Positions 59,614 through 64,000 of a stretch of DNA of 64,000 nt are shown here, in pieces; within the stretch, counting starts at the first letter, position 1; each line of letters opens with the position of its first letter. The stretch comes from Actinospica sp035493475 (lineage in GTDB: Bacteria > Actinomycetota > Actinomycetes > Streptomycetales > Catenulisporaceae). Where the stretch lies: contig DATJIF010000112.1 in assembly GCA_035493475.1 (NCBI GenBank), positions 1 through 64,000 on the forward strand, written 5' to 3'. The position numbers and the translations under genes are program-made. The notes beneath the pieces are model-generated. The model worked only from the letters and a program-made list of their open reading frames with translations, ran no database searches and was not told the DNA's origin.

Positions 59614-60342
59614 ATGCGACCCACCCGCTGGCGCGACCCGCACCTCGCCGCCGCCTACGCCACCCGCCGCTACAGCCTCGACCGCGCCGCCGCCTGGCCG
59701 CGGCTGACCGAGCTGCTCACCAGCCCGGACCCGCGCCACGGCCTCGGCCGGCCCGACGCGACCGTGCTCGACCTCGGCAGCGGACCCGGCCGCTACGCGC
59801 ACCACCTCGCCGAACACCACTGGACCGCCACCTACGCCGTCGACATCTCACCGGCCGCCCACCGCCACGGAGACCGCAGCCTCCGCGACGCCTGGGTGCA
59901 CCGCATCCTCCCCGCTCGTGACGGTAGTCTCCCGCTGCGCGACTGCCAATGCACCGGAGCCGTCGCGCACCTGCTGATCTGCCACCTGCCGCATCCCGCC
60001 GAGATCCTCGCCCTGCTCACCGAGACCCGCCGGGTGCTGCGCCCGGACGCCCCGCTGGCCCTGGTCGAACCCGGCGACCACGGCCACGACTTCCACACCC
60101 TGCGCTACGGCCGCCCCGACTGCCCGGCCGGCGGCCTGGCCCCCGGCGAGGCCTACCCCGTCGACTACACCCTCGCCGACGGCACCCGGCTGCGCACGAC
60201 CGCCTACCACCACCCGCCGGACGTGCTGGCCGACCTCGTCACCCGGGCCCGCTTCCGGCTCGACCCCGGCGCCCCGGAGCGGCTCCACGCCCCCGACCAC
60301 GGAGCCGCCCCTTTCCTGCTGTGGACCGCGCGCGCCTGCTGA
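59614..60342 (+). CDS. SAM-dependent methyltransferase
   Basis: A 242-residue class I enzyme: VLDLGSGPGRYAHHLAEHH is the SAM loop, YAVDISPAAHR the acidic motif II, and LICHLPHPAEILALL plus TRRVLRPDAPLALVEPG are later blocks. LRTTAYHHPPDVLADLVTRARF lines the substrate side. Acceptor unknown. ATG 59614 was chosen by alignment of the opening; GTG 59593 is upstream in frame. Confidence 0.85.
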   Translation: MRPTRWRDPHLAAAYATRRYSLDRAAAWPRLTELLTSPDPRHGLGRPDATVLDLGSGPGRYAHHLAEHHWTATYAVDISPAAHRHGDRSLRDAWVHRILPARDGSLPLRDCQCTGAVAHLLICHLPHPAEILALLTETRRVLRPDAPLALVEPGDHGHDFHTLRYGRPDCPAGGLAPGEAYPVDYTLADGTRLRTTAYHHPPDVLADLVTRARFRLDPGAPERLHAPDHGAAPFLLWTARAC

Positions 60343-60356
60343 GCCGCCGGCCGTCC

Positions 60357-60731
60357 CTAGCCCTGCGGCCCCTGCGGCCGCGCCGTCAGGACGCAGAACT
60401 CGTTGCCCTCCGGGTCCGCCAGCACCACCCAGCGCACCTCGCCCTGCCCGACGTCCACCCGGCGGGCACCGAGCGCCTCGAGCCGCGCCACCTCGGCCGC
60501 CTGGTCGTCCGGGTTGAGGTCGATGTGCAGCCGGTTCTTCACGGTCTTGCCGTCCGGCACCCGCACGAAGCACAGCCCCGGGAACCGCGGCTCCTCCTTC
60601 GTGCCGCCGATGATCGCGACCTCGTCGTCCGCCTCGTAGACCACCGTGTGCCCGAGCGCCTCCGCCCACCAGTACGCCTGCGCCCGAGGGTCCAGGCAGT
60701 CCACCACGACACTCCACCACTGACTCGCCAT
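60357..60731 (-). CDS. VOC/glyoxalase-family protein
   Basis: A 124-residue protein with two beta-alpha-beta-beta-beta units: WWSVVVDCLDPRAQAYWWAEALG and NRLHIDLNPDDQAAEVARLEALGA, then WVVLADPEGNEFCVL. Glyoxalase-like members of this type (Glyoxalase_6) are small resistance or isomerase proteins; metal ligands are unclear. It converges on the methyltransferase. Confidence 0.85.
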   Translation of the reverse strand: MASQWWSVVVDCLDPRAQAYWWAEALGHTVVYEADDEVAIIGGTKEEPRFPGLCFVRVPDGKTVKNRLHIDLNPDDQAAEVARLEALGARRVDVGQGEVRWVVLADPEGNEFCVLTARPQGPQG

Positions 60732-60853
60732 GAGCCGCGCTCCGTTCTTGTTGAGTCGTAGGCCTTCTTGTTTGAACCGCAAGAGTTACAGCTTGATCAT
60801 CGACCCTTGAGACCGCCTATTGCTTTAGGGCCTGTTATCTTTGAAAAAGAAGC

Positions 60854-61423
60854 TCAACGAGCGTGGCAGTCGACGAGATGATCGTTGACCAGGCCGCACG
60901 CCTGCATCAGCGCGTACGCGGTCGTCGGCCCCACGAACGCGAACCCCGACTTCTTCAGCGTCTTCGCCAGCGCCACGGACTCGGCCGTCGTCGCCGGGAT
61001 CTCCTTCGTGCTCCGCGGACGCGGCTGCTTCGCCGGGGCATGCGACCAGATCAGCTCGGTCAGGCCCCCGTCCAGCGCCAGCGCGGCCTTCGCGTTGGCG
61101 ATCGCGGCGTGCACCTTCGCCTTGTTGCGCACGATCCCCTCGTCCGCCAGGAGCCGGGCCACGTCCGCCTCCCCGAACTCGGCGACCTTCGCGATCTCGA
61201 AGCCCGCGAAGGCGGCCCGGAAGTTCTCCCGCTTGCGCAGGATCGTGATCCAGGCCAGCCCGGACTGGAACGCCTCGAGACAGACGCGTTCATAGAGTTC
61301 GTTCTCGCCACGCAGCGGCCTGCCCCACTCCGCGTCGTGGTAACCGAGGTAGAGCGGATCGGAGCCCGCCCAGGGGCAGCGGGCCAGCCCGTCCGCCCCG
61401 ATCGTCACGCCGTGATCGTCCAT
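60854..61423 (-). CDS. tag: DNA-3-methyladenine glycosylase I
   Basis: A 189-residue base-excision repair enzyme that removes 3-methyladenine from DNA. CPWAGSDPLYLGYHDAEWGRPL supplies the first zinc ligands (Cys, His); ERVCLEAFQSGLAWITILRKRENFR is the conserved helix with the catalytic Glu, and TTAYALMQACGLVNDHLVDCHAR carries the final His/Cys ligands. Length and motifs fit the family fully. Confidence 0.93.
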   Translation of the reverse strand: MDDHGVTIGADGLARCPWAGSDPLYLGYHDAEWGRPLRGENELYERVCLEAFQSGLAWITILRKRENFRAAFAGFEIAKVAEFGEADVARLLADEGIVRNKAKVHAAIANAKAALALDGGLTELIWSHAPAKQPRPRSTKEIPATTAESVALAKTLKKSGFAFVGPTTAYALMQACGLVNDHLVDCHAR

Positions 61424-61430
61424 TCCGGCA

Positions 61431-62684
61431 TCATGACACCGAGGGCTGACAATCCGGGACGCCGCGCAGCCCCCGGCGCAGCAGCAGCGCCAGCACGAGC
61501 GCGGCCACCGCTCCCCCGGTGCTCAGCAGATACGCGTGCTGCGCCCCGACGTCGTCGATCAGCGGCCCGCCGACCGACCCGCCCAGCGTCACCCCGAGCG
61601 CCAGGCCGGTGGTGCCCACGGTCAGCCCCTCCGTCAGCAGGTCCGCCGGGACGAGCTCCTCGAGCAGCGCGAACGCCGTGATGAGCGTCGGGGCGATGGT
61701 GAACCCGGCGAGCAGCAGGAACGCCGCGAGCAGCCAGAGACTGTCCGCGAGCGGCAGCAGCGCGGCGGTCACGGCCATCGTCGAGAGCAGGATCAGCAGC
61801 TTGCGCGGCAGCGGCGTCGACAGGTGGATCGCACCGAAGCCGATGCCCGCGACCATCGAGCCGAGCGCGTAGACGGCCAGCAGCAGGCCCGCGGACGACT
61901 CGTGGCCGTGCTCCTGCGCGAACGCGACCGTGATCACCTCGACCGAGCCGAACAGCGTGCCCGTGCCGATGAACACGAGCAGCAGCACCCTGACGACCGG
62001 CACCGCGATCGCCCCGAAGCCCTGCTTGCCGCGCGTCGGCACCGGATCCGGCTGGGTGCCGCGCTGCACGCACAGCGCGAGCGTGCCGAAGGCCAGGAAC
62101 GCGGCCACCGCGCTCAGGCCGCTGGACGGCGCGACGGACGTGGTCAGGAACGTGACGAGCACCGGCCCGATCAGGAACACGACCTCGTCGATCACCGATT
62201 CGAGCGCGTAGGCCGTGTGCAGCGTCGCGGTGCCCGAGTAGATCCGCGCCCAGCGGGCCCGCACCATCGAGCCGATACCCGGCATCAGCGCGCCCGCGAG
62301 CGCCGCGAAGATGTAGAACGACCAGGTCGGGGCGTGGAAGCGGACCGCGAGGATCAGCCCGACCAGGGACGCCGCGCTGGCGGTGGCCACCGGGATCGCG
62401 ATCTTGTCCTGGCCGTGCCGGTCGATCAGCCGGGAGGTGATCGGGGAGCCGATGGCCTGCACGAACGCGGCGGTGGCCGAGACCGTGCCGGCGATCGCGT
62501 AGCTGCCGGTCTCCCGCTGGACCAGCAGCACGCTGCCGATGCCGATCATGGACAGCGGCATCCGGGCGACGAAGGCCGCGCCCGAGAAGCCCTTCGCGCC
62601 GGGCGTGCGCAGCAGCCGCAGGTAGCTGCCCAGGCCGCCGTGCCCGCTCTGAACGCCCTCGTCCGTCATCGGCTCTGTGGTCAC
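61431..62684 (-). CDS. MFS transporter
   Basis: A 417-residue, 12-helix transporter of the sugar or drug efflux type. Motif A-like SRLIDRHGQDKIAIPVA and GSMVRARWARIY are visible, as is the 6+6 helix layout with the middle loop PDPVPTRGKQG. No specific substrate signature. GTG start at 62684; its upstream neighbour is a cupin gene ending eight bases earlier. Confidence 0.85.
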   Translation of the reverse strand: MTTEPMTDEGVQSGHGGLGSYLRLLRTPGAKGFSGAAFVARMPLSMIGIGSVLLVQRETGSYAIAGTVSATAAFVQAIGSPITSRLIDRHGQDKIAIPVATASAASLVGLILAVRFHAPTWSFYIFAALAGALMPGIGSMVRARWARIYSGTATLHTAYALESVIDEVVFLIGPVLVTFLTTSVAPSSGLSAVAAFLAFGTLALCVQRGTQPDPVPTRGKQGFGAIAVPVVRVLLLVFIGTGTLFGSVEVITVAFAQEHGHESSAGLLLAVYALGSMVAGIGFGAIHLSTPLPRKLLILLSTMAVTAALLPLADSLWLLAAFLLLAGFTIAPTLITAFALLEELVPADLLTEGLTVGTTGLALGVTLGGSVGGPLIDDVGAQHAYLLSTGGAVAALVLALLLRRGLRGVPDCQPSVS

Positions 62685-62691
62685 GGGACGA

Positions 62692-63105
62692 TTATTCGCC
62701 CTCGGGGATGTACGAGAGCTGGTAGACCTTCCGGAGCGTCTCGTGCACGGTCCAGCGGGTCACGGCGCCCTCCGGCAGCACGGCCGCGTCGCCGGGGCCC
62801 ACCTCGAGGGTCGGGCCGTCCTGGATCTCGATCGTGGCCCGGCCGCTGAGCACCACGAACAGCTCGTCCGCCTCGACGTCGGTGACCACGCCCGGGGTGA
62901 TCTCCCAGACGCCGCGCTCGACCGCGCGTCCGCCGGGAGCAGTGGCGGGCTGCTCGTGCAGCACGAGGCTGGCGGTGCGCGGATCGCCGGCGACGATCGT
63001 GGCCGGGTCGAGCTCGTCCGGGGTGAGCACGGCGTCGGCCACGGCGAGGGAGAACGGCGGCAGCGGGGAGAGGTCCATGAATCCGATCTTGCCCGAATGG
63101 CCCAC
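62692..63105 (-). CDS. Cupin-domain protein (EutQ/DUF861-like)
   Basis: A 137-residue single-cupin protein. RGVWEITPGVVTDVEADELFVVLSGRATIEI is motif 1 and PGDAAVLPEGAVTRWTVHETLRKVYQLSY is motif 2, matching the small cupin_3 group (DUF861, ureidoglycolate- or EutQ-like). Metal ligands are reduced, so it may be a binding or sensing protein. The ATG at 63078 (MDLSP) is an alternative start. It forms an operon with the MFS gene. Confidence 0.85.
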   Translation of the reverse strand: MGHSGKIGFMDLSPLPPFSLAVADAVLTPDELDPATIVAGDPRTASLVLHEQPATAPGGRAVERGVWEITPGVVTDVEADELFVVLSGRATIEIQDGPTLEVGPGDAAVLPEGAVTRWTVHETLRKVYQLSYIPEGE

Positions 63106-63146
63106 CGGCGCGCACCTGGCACCGTGTAAGGGCTGAGAGTGGTGCC

Positions 63147-63677
63147 ATGGACGTGGTGCGGCACGGGGTCTTGAACCGCTTCGGCGAGCAGTGGACGGTG
63201 CGGTTCGGGCGCGAACTCGGCCAGCCGCCGGAGCGCGTGTGGTCCGCGCTGACCCGGCCCGCCGAGCTCGCCGCCTGGTTCCCCACCCGCGTCGAGGGCG
63301 ACTGGTCGATCGGCGCGCACCTGGAGTTCCCGTTCGCCGAGGTCTCGCTGCCGACGATGCACGGCACGGTGCTGCAGGTGCGCGAGCCGCGCGTGCTGGA
63401 GTACACGTGGGGCCCGGACACGCTGCTCTACCGGCTGTCGGCGGGCGGCACCGGCACGCACCTGGACTTCGTGGTCACGCTGGAGGAACTCGGCACCGCC
63501 GCGCGGGACGGCGCGGGCTGGCACGAGGCGCTGGACCTGCTCGAGACCTCCCTCGACGGGGACGAGCTGTGGCCGCTCGGCGAGCGGTGGGCCGAGCTCG
63601 TCCCCATGTACCAGGCAGCCTTCGGTCCGGCCGCGTCCACGATCGGTCCGCCCGAGGAACTCCGGGGCCAGGGCTAG
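63147..63677 (+). CDS. SRPBCC (AHSA1/START-like) protein
   Basis: A 176-residue helix-grip fold: FGRELGQPPERVWSALTRPAELAAWFPTRVEGDW is the opening, HGTVLQVREPRVLEYTWG and HLDFVVTLEEL follow. The AHSA1 group binds small hydrophobic ligands or Hsp90-like partners, and many act in stress responses. Its stop TAG lies in the CTAG shared with the converging peptidase gene. Confidence 0.85.
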   Translation: MDVVRHGVLNRFGEQWTVRFGRELGQPPERVWSALTRPAELAAWFPTRVEGDWSIGAHLEFPFAEVSLPTMHGTVLQVREPRVLEYTWGPDTLLYRLSAGGTGTHLDFVVTLEELGTAARDGAGWHEALDLLETSLDGDELWPLGERWAELVPMYQAAFGPAASTIGPPEELRGQG

Positions 63678-64000
63678 CGCAGGATCTGCAGTTCCCGGCT
63701 GGTGCGGTTGAGCCGGTCGCCGCCGGTCTCGGTGCAGACGCAGATGTCCTCGATGCGCGCGCCGTGCCGGTCCGGCAGGTAGATCCCGGGCTCGACGGAG
63801 AACGCCATGCCGGGTTCGAGCCGACGGCTGGAACCGCCGACGATGTACGGCTCCTCGTGCGTCTCGAGGCCGATGCCGTGGCCGGTGCGGTGCACGAAGT
63901 ACTCCCCGTATCCGGCCTCGGCGATCAGGTCGCGGCCGACGGCGTCGAGCTGCTCGGCGGTGATGCCGGGGCGCACGGCGTCGGTCTGGGCGCGCTGGGC
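63674..64000 (-). CDS. Xaa-Pro aminopeptidase-like M24 metallopeptidase (N-terminus beyond window)
   Basis: The visible 108 residues are the C-terminal pita-bread half: GEYFVHRTGHGIGLETHEEPYI holds the conserved His and the metal region, LEPGMAFSVEPGIYLPDRHGARIEDICVC the glutamates and the C-terminal metal ligand. The frame is open to the right edge, so the start lies beyond 64000. M24 aminopeptidases cleave N-terminal residues before proline. Confidence 0.92.
   Translation of the reverse strand, partial: AQRAQTDAVRPGITAEQLDAVGRDLIAEAGYGEYFVHRTGHGIGLETHEEPYIVGGSSRRLEPGMAFSVEPGIYLPDRHGARIEDICVCTETGGDRLNRTSRELQILR

Noticed and set aside
63674..63677. Stop codons of two genes sharing CTAG
   Set aside because: Overlapping palindromic stops are a simple consequence of dense packing and carry no further signal.
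1..64000. tRNA genes or CRISPR repeats
   Set aside because: No TTCGANTCC-type T-arm with matching acceptor stem and no regularly spaced repeats were noticed on reading; a tRNA scanner was not available.

Overview
The window is very GC-rich, uses GTG and TTG starts freely, and packs genes with 1-4 base overlaps. It looks like a chromosomal segment of a large-genome, secondary-metabolite-producing actinomycete. Signs of this are a class III (SapB/RamS-like) lanthipeptide locus, mycothiol-type DinB enzymes, a DUF2637/Spd-like protein, a GH12 cellulase and many MFS and GNAT genes. I cannot name the genus; Catenulisporales/Streptomycetales-like is a guess.

Layout. 1-152: tail of a UbiA-type prenyltransferase. 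171-7440 (minus): tight operon of a C-A-PCP-TE nonribosomal peptide synthetase module (glycine-like code), a DrrA-like ABC ATPase, a frame-broken ABC-2 permease and a membrane GT2 glycosyltransferase. 7604-9509: Imm1-like protein, secreted protein, then an unusual gene-poor, less GC-rich stretch rich in ATGCAT-type repeats. 9510-16984: signalling block with a HisKA-only mini-protein, OmpR-type regulator, GT2 enzyme, pseudo-Hpt protein (His replaced by Phe), possible haem-dioxygenase-superfamily enzyme, PAS histidine kinase, CheY-like regulator and REC-HK-REC hybrid. 17036-22314: tyrosine recombinase, then an MFS exporter and a GNAT acetyltransferase that both start with TTG and have candidate 20-residue upstream ORFs, Nudix and PHP proteins.

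22315-31845: array of hairpins, NDH-2, MATE transporter, RpiB-like isomerase, asparaginase, aminotransferase, LigB-type dioxygenase, S4 protein, methyltransferase, arylamine N-acetyltransferase. 31842-42844: GH12 endoglucanase with a bare Pro/Thr/Ser tail, MFS transporters, DinB protein, DEDDh exonuclease, F420/FMN-type PPOX protein, EthD/MFS/SnoaL group, SDR behind repeated operator-like sequences, and a VKOR plus DUF929 disulfide-forming pair. 43184-49230: lanthipeptide synthetase LanKC, a 46-residue precursor with two Ser-x2-Ser-x3-Cys motifs, and a secreted penicillin-acylase-type Ntn hydrolase.

49248-53475: resistance-like cluster with methyltransferases, PPOX and PhyH proteins, a lincosamide-nucleotidyltransferase-like enzyme carrying a TTA codon, and an APH-type kinase. 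53488-58724: mycothiol-type enzyme, Spd-like four-helix membrane protein behind an SOS-box-like palindrome, a second tyrosine recombinase, a small membrane protein and a histidine phosphatase. 58782-64000: ordinary metabolic and repair genes (acyltransferase, methyltransferase, VOC, 3-methyladenine glycosylase, MFS, cupin, SRPBCC, truncated M24 peptidase). No rRNA, tRNA, CRISPR array or complete insertion sequence was seen.
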